This document shows, in pieces, positions 28,175 through 39,367 of a stretch of 64,000 bases of DNA; the stretch's first letter is position 1; each line of letters starts with the position of its first letter. Position numbers and translations under genes: made by a program. Source of the DNA: Bacteroidota bacterium. Lineage in GTDB: Bacteria > Bacteroidota > Bacteroidia > Chitinophagales > Chitinophagaceae. The DNA lies in assembly GCA_026391125.1 (NCBI GenBank), contig JAPLEO010000100.1:1-64000 (forward strand), in the 5' to 3' direction. The notes beneath the pieces are model-generated. The model was not told the DNA's origin and made no database searches. It worked only from the letters and a program-made list of their open reading frames with translations.

Positions 28175-29626
28175 TTAAACCAATTGATAGTAGGTTAATT
28201 TTATTTTACTGAATAGTTTCTTTGCAAGCGTATAATTATAAACAAAAAGCTGTTTAAAAAATGCCTGTTCTGTCTTGGATTTTGTAAAATAACCTACAAT
28301 CATTTTCCTACTCTTCCAATTCCTGAAACTATAATGGGTATAGAGATGTAATTGTCTGTAAAATGATTTACTAAATTCATTTGAATAGAGCGTTTCAAGA
28401 TCATTGCTGTCTGTCCAGTTTTGTTTTTCTTTCATCAACGATTTTACTTTATCATAAAAACCAGTTCCCGGAAGTGGATATGAAACAGAGATCCCAATAT
28501 CATGTGGTTCTATTTCTTTGATCATTTTCAATGTCTTTTTAATATCCGATTTTTTTTCTTCCAAATAGCCATACTGAATAAATAAGCAAACTTTCACACC
28601 CATTGATTTCAACAACTTAGTGGCATTAAAAATTTGTTCAATCGTGATACCTTTATCCATGGCATCCAATATTTTCTGAGAACCACTTTCTGCACCAATC
28701 CAAACCTCGTCTAGTCCTGCACTTACCAATGAAGCAACAGTTTCTTGCTTAATTAATAGATCAGCTCTGCATTGTATTTTTAATTTTGGTTTTAATTTGT
28801 TTACCTGTAATAACGCACTGAAAGATTCCATCCAACCAGGCTTAAGACCGAATATATCATCACAAACCCAAAAATGAGATGCGTTAAAATCTTTCATCAA
28901 TATCGCTAGTTCCATAACCACCTGCTCTGCAGATCTGGTATGGTATCTTTTGCCATAAATAGGTTTGGCACACCAGTTGCACTTAAACGGACAACCTCTG
29001 GTAGTTGCAATATTCAACGAAAAATAACCATGGGCTTTCATCCAGGTATCTCGATAGGCATCAATTTCAATAAGGTCCCATGCTGGTATGGGTAAAGCAT
29101 CTAAATTTTCAAGAACTGGTCTTTTTAGGGTTTTTATGATCTGCCCGTTTTCAACATAGGCAATTCCCATGCAATTGGTAGAAGGGTTACCTGCAGATTG
29201 TATCAACTCATGAAGGGTTTCTTCTGCTTCACCCTGTATTACAATATCTGCCCCTGCGTTTAAATAAATTTCGGGATGATCGGTTGCGTCAGAACTGCTA
29301 ACTATAATGGTAAGTCCCTCTGTTTTGGCAAGTTGTATCATAGTAAGTGCACTATCGCGCATTACTGATAAACACATTTTACTTAAGTAGTTGAAGCTAT
29401 CATCGTAGATCACTAAATAATCTGGAACAAAGGATTGCAATTTTTCTTTGATATTCAAAGGCCCAAATTGTAAACCACAATCAAATAGGTCAACAATATT
29501 CCCTTTTTCTCTAAGGTAGGCAGCTGCAAGAATGGTGGCATATGGCGGATAGGGTTTTTGCGTTTGCCATTGCTTTTTATCGAGTCGATAAAAATAGGAG
29601 TGTGTAAAAAGAATTTTATTCGCCAT
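28175..29626 (-). CDS. B12-binding radical SAM protein
   Basis: 483 aa. An N-terminal cobalamin-binding-type Rossmann region (~25-145; VDLFDCGLQFGP, DIVIQGEAEETL) is followed by the radical-SAM core with CxxxCxxC in TTRGCPFKCNWCAKP (Cys212, Cys216, Cys219) binding the [4Fe-4S] cluster. GAESGSQKILDAMDKGITIEQ is the conserved B12-radical-SAM segment. The class includes C-methylases (hopanoid, antibiotic, bacteriochlorophyll). The substrate is unknown; the sulfotransferase/glycosyltransferase setting suggests C-methylation or rearrangement of a lipid or sugar (inference). Confidence 0.88.
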   Translation of the reverse strand: MANKILFTHSYFYRLDKKQWQTQKPYPPYATILAAAYLREKGNIVDLFDCGLQFGPLNIKEKLQSFVPDYLVIYDDSFNYLSKMCLSVMRDSALTMIQLAKTEGLTIIVSSSDATDHPEIYLNAGADIVIQGEAEETLHELIQSAGNPSTNCMGIAYVENGQIIKTLKRPVLENLDALPIPAWDLIEIDAYRDTWMKAHGYFSLNIATTRGCPFKCNWCAKPIYGKRYHTRSAEQVVMELAILMKDFNASHFWVCDDIFGLKPGWMESFSALLQVNKLKPKLKIQCRADLLIKQETVASLVSAGLDEVWIGAESGSQKILDAMDKGITIEQIFNATKLLKSMGVKVCLFIQYGYLEEKKSDIKKTLKMIKEIEPHDIGISVSYPLPGTGFYDKVKSLMKEKQNWTDSNDLETLYSNEFSKSFYRQLHLYTHYSFRNWKSRKMIVGYFTKSKTEQAFFKQLFVYNYTLAKKLFSKIKLTYYQLV

Positions 29627-29698
29627 GTAGTATAAAATTAAACGCTCAATATACTACGGTTGATTGTGCAGCTAAGTTGCCTTGCAACTGAATAATAG

Positions 29699-29726
29699 CA
29701 AAGCCCCGTATTTCTACGAGGCTTTG
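29699..29726. terminator. Strong hairpin between the 68-aa gene and the radical-SAM gene
   Basis: 11 base pairs plus one mismatch around a TTTC loop (CAAAGCC...GGCTTTG). A T-rich run follows on the plus strand only, but no plus-strand gene precedes it. Most likely ends transcription of the minus-strand 68-aa gene (stop at 29752), although the U-tract is on the wrong side. Confidence 0.5.
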
Positions 29727-29751
29727 TTCTTTTTACTTTTTTTTGACTTAA

Positions 29752-29958
29752 TTAGAAGCCTTTCTTAGCAACACCATCAGCAATTGCTTGCAATGCTTTT
29801 GCTTCGCTCATAATAGCTGCCATTTTATTTCCTTTTCCATCATGACCACCTGCCATATAACCACCTTTAGCAGTTTTTGTAACTACTGCGTCTTGCATTG
29901 GCACATTTTTTTCTTTGGTTTTAAGGCAATATGCTTTGATCATTTTTGAAGTGTCCAT
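29752..29958 (-). CDS. Conserved-looking 68-aa small protein, function unknown
   Basis: 68 aa, basic and glycine-rich, single domain: SKMIKAYCLKTKEKNVPMQD then VTKTAKGGYMAGGHDGKGNK and AIMSEAKALQAIADGVAKKGF. The N-terminal pattern AYCLKTKEK..PM.DA recalls the small zinc-ribbon DUF5679 family but lacks its paired cysteines (only one Cys), so any relationship would be to a metal-free variant. Free-standing, followed by a hairpin, with a gyrB terminator upstream. Likely a real gene because of codon pattern and isolated position. Confidence 0.65.
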   Translation of the reverse strand: MDTSKMIKAYCLKTKEKNVPMQDAVVTKTAKGGYMAGGHDGKGNKMAAIMSEAKALQAIADGVAKKGF

Positions 29959-30073
29959 TTTCGTAGAATTTAATTGTTAGAGAATTATCTTATATGTAAT
30001 CAAGCACAAGCTAAACATTTTTTTAAGATGTAGGCCTAAACTAGGCTTAGAACTAATCCACATTGCTAGGCAC

Positions 30074-30105
30074 AAAAAAAAAGAGGCTAAAACTGTGTTT
30101 TGGCC
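30074..30105 (-). terminator. Rho-independent terminator of gyrB
   Basis: Nine-bp stem (30085-30093 with 30097-30105; one G-T pair) and a 3-nt loop. On the minus strand it is followed by a run of nine or more T residues. It sits 42 nt past the gyrB stop. Confidence 0.8.
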
Positions 30106-30146
30106 GCTTTTTATATCTAAAATTCAATAAAAAACCTTGTTTTCTT

Positions 30147-32132
<1,986 letters not shown>

Positions 32133-32170
32133 TTATCAGTCCTGTGTTTAATGATTTTATCAGTAGCCGA

Positions 32171-32178
32171 CAAAGGTA
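32171..32178 (-). promoter_or_regulatory. -7 box (TACCTTTG) of gyrB
   Basis: Exact TAnnTTTG match on the minus strand 44 nt before the gyrB start. It is placed between the MORN-gene terminator and gyrB, as expected for an independent promoter. Confidence 0.6.
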
Positions 32179-32204
32179 GCGAAAATTAGGGGTTAAAGGA
32201 GCAT

Positions 32205-32247
32205 AAAAAATGCCTATTTATCCACTTTTGAGCGGGCTAAATAGGCA
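32205..32247 (-). terminator. Terminator of the MORN-repeat gene
   Basis: Perfect 10-bp inverted repeat (TGCCTATTTA / TAAATAGGCA, 32211-32220 and 32238-32247) with a 17-nt loop. On the minus strand it runs into six T residues. Confidence 0.65.
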
Positions 32248-32296
32248 TAAAATTGTTAAATCGAGGTGGGGTGCTCGAAGTATCTAAAATCTGGCC

Positions 32297-32998
32297 TTAT
32301 TGGTTAGTTACAATCTCTACTTTATAAGACCCTGAATTATTAAAATCAATCACTACTTCCTCATCCCCAATTTTAAAGGATGCTGAGAACGGAAACTTGA
32401 TATTGGAGAGATAATAGACGTTCTTTTTATCCAAATTGGTCATTTCGGTCCGTTGCTGATAATTACCCTTGAGCACTTCAATGGTCGACATAGACGGTTT
32501 TGGTACAGTTCCCTTGATGTCTTCGGTACCACTGCCTACGGCCAACAATTCAATCGTGATCTGGGTAGGGGTTTGTTTGGAATCGGGCGATACATTGACC
32601 GTTTTTATCGCGAAACTCTTGCTTTTGATCACATAGGGAAACTCGAACTCCCCAACATATTGATCTTTATTATAGAACCCTTTTATTAGGCTATCCGTTT
32701 TTCCAGTCACGATATAATGCATCGTTCCCTCGCCCTGACGCTTCCCGGATTTAAAGATTCCAACAAAAAAGTTGCCGTTGCTCCAGGTGTACCTGCCTAG
32801 TCCGTCTGGATAACCATTTTTAAAGTTTCCTTCATAACTGTCTGTCCCTGAGCTATTTCCCATTCCATTGGCTTTGTCTTTTTCGCAGCCTCCCTCATAT
32901 TTTCCAGAGATACTGGGTAATAAAACCTTGCAATTTTGCGCCAAAACCGGGCCTGTAAAAATCCATCCTAAACAAATTAATCCGATCAGTTGTTTCAT
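32297..32998 (-). CDS. Secreted MORN-repeat protein
   Basis: 233 aa. Signal peptide MKQLIGLICLGWIFTGPVLAQ. Residues ~25-125 contain MORN repeats (GKYEGGCEKDKANGMG, YEGNFKNGYPDGLGRYTW, FVGIFKSGKRQGEGTMHY, YVGEFEF). The C-terminal half is a beta-rich domain without recognised motif. MORN repeats in bacterial envelope proteins often mediate binding or scaffolding; the partner is unknown. Has its own terminator. Confidence 0.85.
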   Translation of the reverse strand: MKQLIGLICLGWIFTGPVLAQNCKVLLPSISGKYEGGCEKDKANGMGNSSGTDSYEGNFKNGYPDGLGRYTWSNGNFFVGIFKSGKRQGEGTMHYIVTGKTDSLIKGFYNKDQYVGEFEFPYVIKSKSFAIKTVNVSPDSKQTPTQITIELLAVGSGTEDIKGTVPKPSMSTIEVLKGNYQQRTEMTNLDKKNVYYLSNIKFPFSASFKIGDEEVVIDFNNSGSYKVEIVTNQ

Positions 32999-33177
32999 GT
33001 ATCTATAGTTGATTTTGGTTACATGTAATTCGCGTAAAGTAATTTCAGGTAGTGAAAGAACTATTTATGGCTCATTTCATGCATTATAATTGTCACGGAA
33101 AGGTAGTTTTTAACTACTAGACTAATAAGGTAGGATTGTTTAACAGTTGTTAATTAGAAAATTAGATGTTTATACAT

Positions 33178-33185
33178 TAATTTTG
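33178..33185 (+). promoter_or_regulatory. -7 box (TAATTTTG) directly before the AraC-type gene
   Basis: Exact TAnnTTTG match whose last base is 6 nt before the ATG at 33192. The implied start site is at or next to the start codon, so the mRNA may be leaderless. Confidence 0.5.
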
Positions 33186-33191
33186 CAGCGC

Positions 33192-34115
33192 ATGGTACAA
33201 GTATTGGACATATTAAAATTGGCACATAAAGGCGGGATTGAGCCTAGCATGGACCTATTATATGAGAAAAGTTCTCAAATTCCAGGTTCGTTTCAATACC
33301 AGATCAACCGTTACTATGCACAGAACTCATGGGTTGCTGAAGATACCGGGATGTTGGTGTATCATTATAATGCAAAGCGCCCAGAAGAGAATTATATGGA
33401 ATTGCGTTACTGCGCTACCGGTAACAGATATTGTGAAGAAAGAACATGCGGACAGTGTAACCAACTTCCTACAACAAATTGCGCGGGCAAGCACCAAACC
33501 GTCGACGTTTTTAAATTCCATTTTAATGCAACTTTCTTACACCAGTTTGTACACAACGTTAAACTGAGCAATCAGAAAGACGAAGTGCTGGCTTTCAAAT
33601 ACCCCAACGCTTTTACCAAAGTATTTCCAGTATCGCTTCAAAAAAGAAAGGTGCTCGACGAATTGTTGAATCATTCTTATTCTGGATCGATGGAAAACAT
33701 TTTTGTGAATGCAAAAATTCACGAATTGTTGGTATATAGTTTGGAATGTTTGGTTGACGAAAAAGAAGAAGGCTTCACTTGTAAATTTTTGGCCGATGAA
33801 AGTGGTCGCGAGAGAATTTATCAAGCTAGAGAAATATTATTACAACATATCGGAGACCCCATCACTATCAAAGAATTGAGTCGTAAAGTAGCGATGAACG
33901 AGTGCTACGTTAAAAAGGGTTTCAAAGAAATATTTGGGACTACCATTTTCGATTTCTACCAGCAACAAAGAATGGAACACGCAAAATACCTTTTGTATGA
34001 AAAAGGATTGAGTGTGACTGACGTGTCTGCACTATTGGGCTATTCTTCTATATCACACTTCTCCGCAGCTTTTAAAAAGCACACCGGATTGAAGCCTTGT
34101 GAACTATTGAAATAA
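33192..34115 (+). CDS. AraC-family transcription regulator with N-terminal cysteine cluster
   Basis: 307 aa from the ATG at 33192; a TTG 45 nt upstream keeps the frame open but lies before the promoter box. The C-terminal ~100 residues form the two-HTH AraC DNA-binding domain (ITIKELSRKVAMNECYVKKG; SVTDVSALLGYSSISHFSAA FKKHTG). The sensor half contains five cysteines in 24 residues (Cys74, 81, 86, 89, 97; YCATGNRYC, TCGQC), a likely metal or redox site. This resembles PchR-like regulators seen in Bacteroidota. Target genes are unknown; neighbours are on the opposite strand. Confidence 0.88.
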   Translation: MVQVLDILKLAHKGGIEPSMDLLYEKSSQIPGSFQYQINRYYAQNSWVAEDTGMLVYHYNAKRPEENYMELRYCATGNRYCEERTCGQCNQLPTTNCAGKHQTVDVFKFHFNATFLHQFVHNVKLSNQKDEVLAFKYPNAFTKVFPVSLQKRKVLDELLNHSYSGSMENIFVNAKIHELLVYSLECLVDEKEEGFTCKFLADESGRERIYQAREILLQHIGDPITIKELSRKVAMNECYVKKGFKEIFGTTIFDFYQQQRMEHAKYLLYEKGLSVTDVSALLGYSSISHFSAAFKKHTGLKPCELLK

Positions 34116-34188
34116 TTGTAAAAAGCAAGATTCTTATCCAAATTTTGTAAGCTATTCTGCGAGAATTTAAAATCGTGGGTATAATACA

Positions 34189-34851
34189 TTACCTAATCTT
34201 ACTTAGATCCCACTTTATTAGAAACTTCAGTCCTACTTCAAAAAATATTTTTATAATCACAAATAAGATTATAAATATTTTCCCTAGACTGAATACAAAT
34301 AAAAGTCCACCAAGTAAAAGGCAAAATTGTTGTACAAAAACCCTTGCATATGGAGAAAACATTAATGAACCTAGGGAAGCAGTTTTATATAAACCAGGAA
34401 TAAAAAAATCTTTTAAAACAATGATACCATAACTGATAATGAACAACATTAAAAGTTGATAGGTAGGATTCGGTAAGTAACTTCTTATATGAAATAGTAA
34501 AACAAAAGAATCCTTAAAATCAAGGTTGCCTATTTTTGAAATGCTGATGAACAAACCTAACTGAATTAAAATAAAAAAACCATAATGTGCAATAAAGAAA
34601 AGGATAAAATAGTATCCAGAAACCATTGACGATACATTTCCGCTTACCCATTCGTCTTTTCTTTTAAAAAGGGTTGTACTCCACATCATTAGCACATTAT
34701 AAGCACCCATGATCACGCTTTCCATGCAGTAAACTAAAAATATATCTTTTACACTCCAATCATTCACCCAAACACCCCATATTGGAACTAGATTAATCAA
34801 GATCAAAAATAGGTCTGTAAGTTTTAGGTTGATTTTGGTTGGTGCATTCAA
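34189..34851 (-). CDS. Multi-pass membrane protein, DUF6498-like
   Basis: 220 aa with about five to six hydrophobic segments (LFLILINLVPIWGVW; VYCMESVIMGAYNVLMM; GYYFILFFIAHYGFFILI; LLMLFIISYGIIVL; FCLLLGGLLFVFSLG). The early VYCMESVIMG.YN block is the kind of conserved motif described for DUF6498 membrane proteins. That assignment is from memory and moderate. Convergent with the AraC-type gene, divergent from the amidohydrolase gene. No function proposed. Confidence 0.7.
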   Translation of the reverse strand: MNAPTKINLKLTDLFLILINLVPIWGVWVNDWSVKDIFLVYCMESVIMGAYNVLMMWSTTLFKRKDEWVSGNVSSMVSGYYFILFFIAHYGFFILIQLGLFISISKIGNLDFKDSFVLLFHIRSYLPNPTYQLLMLFIISYGIIVLKDFFIPGLYKTASLGSLMFSPYARVFVQQFCLLLGGLLFVFSLGKIFIILFVIIKIFFEVGLKFLIKWDLSKIR

Positions 34852-34931
34852 TTTGTATATTTTATTTGTAATTTAAGGAACAGAGATGGTATCTAGCGGT
34901 AATCCCTATCTTTATTTTCCAAACCTAACAT

Positions 34932-36554
34932 ATGAAGAAATTCTTACTGATCGTATCACTATTTGCCTTGGTATCTTGTGCTAATAATAAAGTGGATACC
35001 ATTATCCATCATGCTGTAATCTATACCGTTGATTCTGCATTTACCATGGCAGAAGCGATAGCCATTAAAGATGGAAAAATTGTGGCTACGGGTAAGAATG
35101 ATGAGATCCTCAAAAAATATACGGCTACCGAAAGTATTGATGCTGGAGGTAAAGCAATGTATCCCGGTTTTATTGATGCACACGCCCATTTTGTGGGTTA
35201 TGGCAGATCACTTTTTCAAGTTGATTTATATGGTACAACTACCTGGGAAGAAGCTGTAGAAAGAGTGAAAACTTTCGCTGCAAAAAATCCAGACATTCCC
35301 TGGATCCAAGGACGGGGCTGGGATCAGAATAAATGGCCAGGCAAAACCTACCCCACAAATGCACTCTTAAATCAATTATTTCCGAATACGCCAGTAGTGT
35401 TGCAAAGGATTGATGGACATGCTTCCATCGCCAATCAAAAAGCAATGGATCTTGCGGGGATTCAAGCAGGACAAACAATTGTTGGCGGATCAATTGAAAC
35501 GAAAGACGGAAAATTAACAGGTGTTTTGATTGATAACGCAGACGATAAAGTGTACAAACAAATTCCAGAAGCTACCAAAGAAACCTATTTGCAATGGTTA
35601 CATGCTGCAGAGAAAAATTGTTTTGAACAAGGCCTTACTACTATCACCGATTGTGGTTTGAATTATGATGATGTGGATGCTATTGATACTTTGCAACAAG
35701 CAGGAAAATTGTCGATGCGCATTTTTGCAATGTTGAGCGATAACGATGCAAACCTGCAGAAATATTTGAAACGTGGTCCGTATAAAACCGATAAATTATT
35801 TGTAAACGGATTTAAGGTTTATGCTGATGGCGCCCTTGGTAGCAGAGGCGCTTGCTTGATTCAACCTTATACCGATAAAGCAGGATGGACAGGTTTTTTA
35901 TTGCGCAATAAATCGCACTACGATTCTTTAGCTCAAGTGTTAGCTGCCACAAAATTTCAAATGTGTACCCATGCCATTGGAGATAGTGCCAACAGAGAAA
36001 TACTAAACGTGTATAACAAATATTTAAAAGGAAAGAATGATCGTCGCTGGAGAATTGAACACGCACAAATTGTGAATGTGAACGATTTTAATTTATTTGG
36101 AACTGCTAGTATCGTTCCATCAGTGCAACCAACTCATGCCACCAGCGATATGTATTGGGCTGCTGAAAGATTGGGTGCTGAAAGATTAAAAGGTGGCTAT
36201 GCATACAAACAATTATTACAGCAGAATGGTTGGATCCCGTTGGGTACCGATTTTCCTGTAGAAGATATTTCTCCTTTCAAAACTTTTTTAGCCGCAGTAT
36301 TTCGTAAAGATGCCAAAGGATTTCCTGATGCGGGGTTCCAAATGGAGAACGCATTGACCAGAGAAGAAACCATTCGTGGTATGACCATCTGGGCTGCAAA
36401 AGCAAGTTTCCTTGAACAAGAAGTAGGTAGCTTGGAAGCAGGCAAGAAAGCTGATTTCATTATGCTCGATAAGGATTTGATGAAAGTGGCCGAAAATGAG
36501 ATATTACAAACAAAAGTATTATCAACCTATTTGGGGGGTAAAAAAGTACACTAG
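34932..36554 (+). CDS. YtcJ-like amidohydrolase lipoprotein
   Basis: 540 aa. MKKFLLIVSLFALVSC is a lipoprotein signal (Cys16). The amidohydrolase_3 fold shows the metal-binding HxH (His84, His86 in DAHAHF), a downstream HAIGDSANREI block, and the late metal Asp in GTDFPVED. A C-terminal EAGKKADFIMLDKD returns to the beta-sandwich. Family members hydrolyse amides such as N-formimidoyl or N-acyl compounds; the substrate here is unknown. Located in the periplasm or outer membrane. A TATCTTTA -7-like box lies at 34907-34914. It precedes the cytochrome cluster but has a 56-nt gap and a likely separate promoter. Confidence 0.88.
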   Translation: MKKFLLIVSLFALVSCANNKVDTIIHHAVIYTVDSAFTMAEAIAIKDGKIVATGKNDEILKKYTATESIDAGGKAMYPGFIDAHAHFVGYGRSLFQVDLYGTTTWEEAVERVKTFAAKNPDIPWIQGRGWDQNKWPGKTYPTNALLNQLFPNTPVVLQRIDGHASIANQKAMDLAGIQAGQTIVGGSIETKDGKLTGVLIDNADDKVYKQIPEATKETYLQWLHAAEKNCFEQGLTTITDCGLNYDDVDAIDTLQQAGKLSMRIFAMLSDNDANLQKYLKRGPYKTDKLFVNGFKVYADGALGSRGACLIQPYTDKAGWTGFLLRNKSHYDSLAQVLAATKFQMCTHAIGDSANREILNVYNKYLKGKNDRRWRIEHAQIVNVNDFNLFGTASIVPSVQPTHATSDMYWAAERLGAERLKGGYAYKQLLQQNGWIPLGTDFPVEDISPFKTFLAAVFRKDAKGFPDAGFQMENALTREETIRGMTIWAAKASFLEQEVGSLEAGKKADFIMLDKDLMKVAENEILQTKVLSTYLGGKKVH

Positions 36555-36610
36555 GATTGCCGTTTTGAATTGGCTGCTTTGCTTATCTTTAAAACGATAA
36601 ATCTATTTGT

Positions 36611-39364
36611 ATGCTCCACAGAAAAATACCGGAAACATTTTGGGCCATTTCTTTATTGGCTTCCTTGGTATTTTTTGCTGCTTGTATGTTCAACAATAAA
36701 AAGGTTGATTATAACACCGAGATCAAACCCATCTTTAATAAAAATTGTATTATCTGCCATGGTGGTGTAAAACGCCAAAGTGGTTTTAGTTTGCTTTTCA
36801 AAACAGATGCGCTTGCCAAAAACAAATCCGGCAAGCCTGCCATCATTCCAGGTGATCCAGAAAATAGTGAGCTCATAAAAAGACTCACACTCAAAGATCC
36901 AGAAGAACGAATGCCGTATAAGCATCCAGCACTTTCTGCTAAAGAAATCACTACACTCAAAACATGGATCAAAGAAGGCGCCACTTGGGGCGATCATTGG
37001 GCGTATGTCTCAGTCAAAGAAGTTACGATTCCTTCTAATGGCCGCGGACCATTTGGGTTATTCGGCACAGCCTCTTGGATCAATAATGATATCGATCAAT
37101 TCGTCTACCAGAAAATAAAAAAAGAAGGCATGTCGCCTGCTGATGAAGCAGATAAAGCAACCATTTTAAGAAGAGCTAGTTTGGATATTATTGGGATGCC
37201 TGCATCAGAACAAATCAATGATTGGTTCTTGCACAACAAGGACAAAAATGCCTATGAAAAATTAGTAGATACTTTATTAGCCTCTCCACACTATGGCGAA
37301 AAATGGGCAGGCCTTTGGATGGATCTTGCACGCTATTCCGATACTAAAGGATATGAGCGAGACGACTCTCGTAAAATTTGGCGCTATCGCGATTGGTTGA
37401 TCAATGCATTCAATCATAATCAACCTTACAATGAATTTTTAACGGAACAAATTGCGGGCGATCTATTGCCTAACCCAACAGATGCACAATATATTGCTAC
37501 AGCATTTCATCGCAATACCATGACCAACGATGAAGGAGGAACAGACAATGAAGAGTTTAGAACCTCAGCAGTATTGGATCGCGTGAATTCTACCTGGGAA
37601 GGATTAATGGGTACAAGCTTTGCATGTGTTCAATGCCATAGTCATCCTTACGATCCTTTTAGACATGATGAGTATTATCAGTTCATGGCTTTTTTCAATA
37701 ACACCAGAGACGAAGATACTTATGACGATTATCCTTTGATCCGTGAGTTTCATGATACAGATAGTACAAAATTTATCGCACTCAAAAACTGGATCAAACA
37801 AAATGATCCAGCTCGCGAAAAAGAGATCCTGCAGTTTGTAAAATTGCAACAACCCGCCATTAATTCTATTGCAGCAGATGAATTAAAGAATGCTGCATTG
37901 ATGGATACAAAGTGGTTAGTGCTGAGAAACAAAGCAGTGGCTCGATTCAAGGATATTGATTTGACCAACAAAACGCAACTCATTTATCGATACGAAGCTT
38001 ATCGCCCAGGAGGTGAATTACAAATTCATCTCAATCAACCAGACGGCCCACTCTTAACTAAGATCAGTGTGAAAGAAACCAGAGGAAGATGGGCAGAAGC
38101 AAAATTGAATTTCGCACCAATCAAAGGAAGATTCAATTTGTATGTGACTTACAGTAGCACACAATTAAAATTACCTGAAGAAACAGGGATGCAATTTGAT
38201 TGGTTCTTTTTTACGAATCCATTCCCTACTAAACCATACACAGGTACTGACACATCCTATAAATTTTTTAATGAATTATTAGAACCAACTGCTGTAACCA
38301 CTACACCAGTGATGATGGATAATCCCGCAGAATTATTTCGTCCAACCCACCTGTTCGAAAGAGGTAATTGGTTGATGAAAGGAAAGCTAGTAGAACCCAA
38401 TGTTCCCGCCTCTTTGGGAGGATTGCCTGCTAATGCACCAAAGAATCGATTGGGTATGGCGATGTGGTTAACCGATAAAAAAAATCCGCTTGTATCTCGT
38501 ACTATCGTAAATCGAATTTGGGAGCAATTTTTTGGAGTAGGGATTGCAGAAACCTTAGAAGATATGGGGACGCAAGGTATTGCCCCAACGCATCGCGAAT
38601 TGTTAGATTATTTGGCGTGGAAATTAATGGTTGTATACAACTGGGATTTGAAAAAATTGATGAAAGAAATTGCTATGAGTGCAACGTATCGCCAAGATTC
38701 AAAACTCAATAAAGAAGCATTAGAAAAAGATCCGAATAATAGATTGTATGCACGCGGACCAAGAGTTAGATTATCTGCCGAAGAGATCAGAGACCAGGCA
38801 CTAATGGTGAGTGGATTAATGAGCGAAAAAATGTTTGGCGCGGGTGTAATGCCATTTCAACCCGAAGGAATTTGGAATTCGCCATGGAATGGTTCTTATT
38901 GGAAAACAAGTGAAGAGGGAAATCAATATCGAAGATCATTATATACTTACTGGAAACGTTCGGCACCTTATCCTTCTATGTTAAGTTTCGATGCAACAAG
39001 TAGAGAAGTATGTACTGCACGCAGAATCAGAACCAATACGCCTTTGCAGGCACTTACAACCTTGAATGATTCTGTTTATATAGAAGTGGCACAGCATTTT
39101 GCATTGCGCATTCAATCGATGGGCATCAAAGAAAAGTCTGCACAAATTAGTAAGGGCTATGAGTTAGCGATGCACAAAGAAATTTCTACAGAAAAAAGAA
39201 AAGCCTTCGAAAAATTATATGATCAGGCTTATCTACAATTCAAAACCAACAAGAAAAAAATTGCTGAAACAACAGGCTCAGATAAGCAAACAGCCGAAAC
39301 TGCTGCATTGGTAATTGTAGCGGAAGCCCTATTGAATACGGATGAATTTATTACAAAAAATTAG
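36611..39364 (+). CDS. PSCyt1-DUF1549-DUF1553 (planctomycete-type) cytochrome protein
   Basis: 917 aa. The N-terminal membrane or lipoprotein-like segment (WAISLLASLVFFAAC) is followed by a PSCyt1 heme-c domain (CIICH, Cys46/Cys49/His50). Next come DUF1549/PSCyt2 (WINNDIDQFVYQKIKKEG; LLASPHYGEKWAGLWMDLAR), with a second CxxCH (CVQCHSHPYDP near residue 338), and DUF1553/PSD1 (NPLVSRTIVNRIWEQFFG; CTARRIRTNTPLQALTTLND). Such proteins pair with DUF1501 proteins, as here, 3 nt apart. Predicted periplasmic electron-transfer/hydrolytic component of polysaccharide or glycoside breakdown (family context; biochemistry poorly known). A TATCTTTA box is at 36584-36591. Confidence 0.92.
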   Translation: MLHRKIPETFWAISLLASLVFFAACMFNNKKVDYNTEIKPIFNKNCIICHGGVKRQSGFSLLFKTDALAKNKSGKPAIIPGDPENSELIKRLTLKDPEERMPYKHPALSAKEITTLKTWIKEGATWGDHWAYVSVKEVTIPSNGRGPFGLFGTASWINNDIDQFVYQKIKKEGMSPADEADKATILRRASLDIIGMPASEQINDWFLHNKDKNAYEKLVDTLLASPHYGEKWAGLWMDLARYSDTKGYERDDSRKIWRYRDWLINAFNHNQPYNEFLTEQIAGDLLPNPTDAQYIATAFHRNTMTNDEGGTDNEEFRTSAVLDRVNSTWEGLMGTSFACVQCHSHPYDPFRHDEYYQFMAFFNNTRDEDTYDDYPLIREFHDTDSTKFIALKNWIKQNDPAREKEILQFVKLQQPAINSIAADELKNAALMDTKWLVLRNKAVARFKDIDLTNKTQLIYRYEAYRPGGELQIHLNQPDGPLLTKISVKETRGRWAEAKLNFAPIKGRFNLYVTYSSTQLKLPEETGMQFDWFFFTNPFPTKPYTGTDTSYKFFNELLEPTAVTTTPVMMDNPAELFRPTHLFERGNWLMKGKLVEPNVPASLGGLPANAPKNRLGMAMWLTDKKNPLVSRTIVNRIWEQFFGVGIAETLEDMGTQGIAPTHRELLDYLAWKLMVVYNWDLKKLMKEIAMSATYRQDSKLNKEALEKDPNNRLYARGPRVRLSAEEIRDQALMVSGLMSEKMFGAGVMPFQPEGIWNSPWNGSYWKTSEEGNQYRRSLYTYWKRSAPYPSMLSFDATSREVCTARRIRTNTPLQALTTLNDSVYIEVAQHFALRIQSMGIKEKSAQISKGYELAMHKEISTEKRKAFEKLYDQAYLQFKTNKKKIAETTGSDKQTAETAALVIVAEALLNTDEFITKN

Positions 39365-39367
39365 TGC

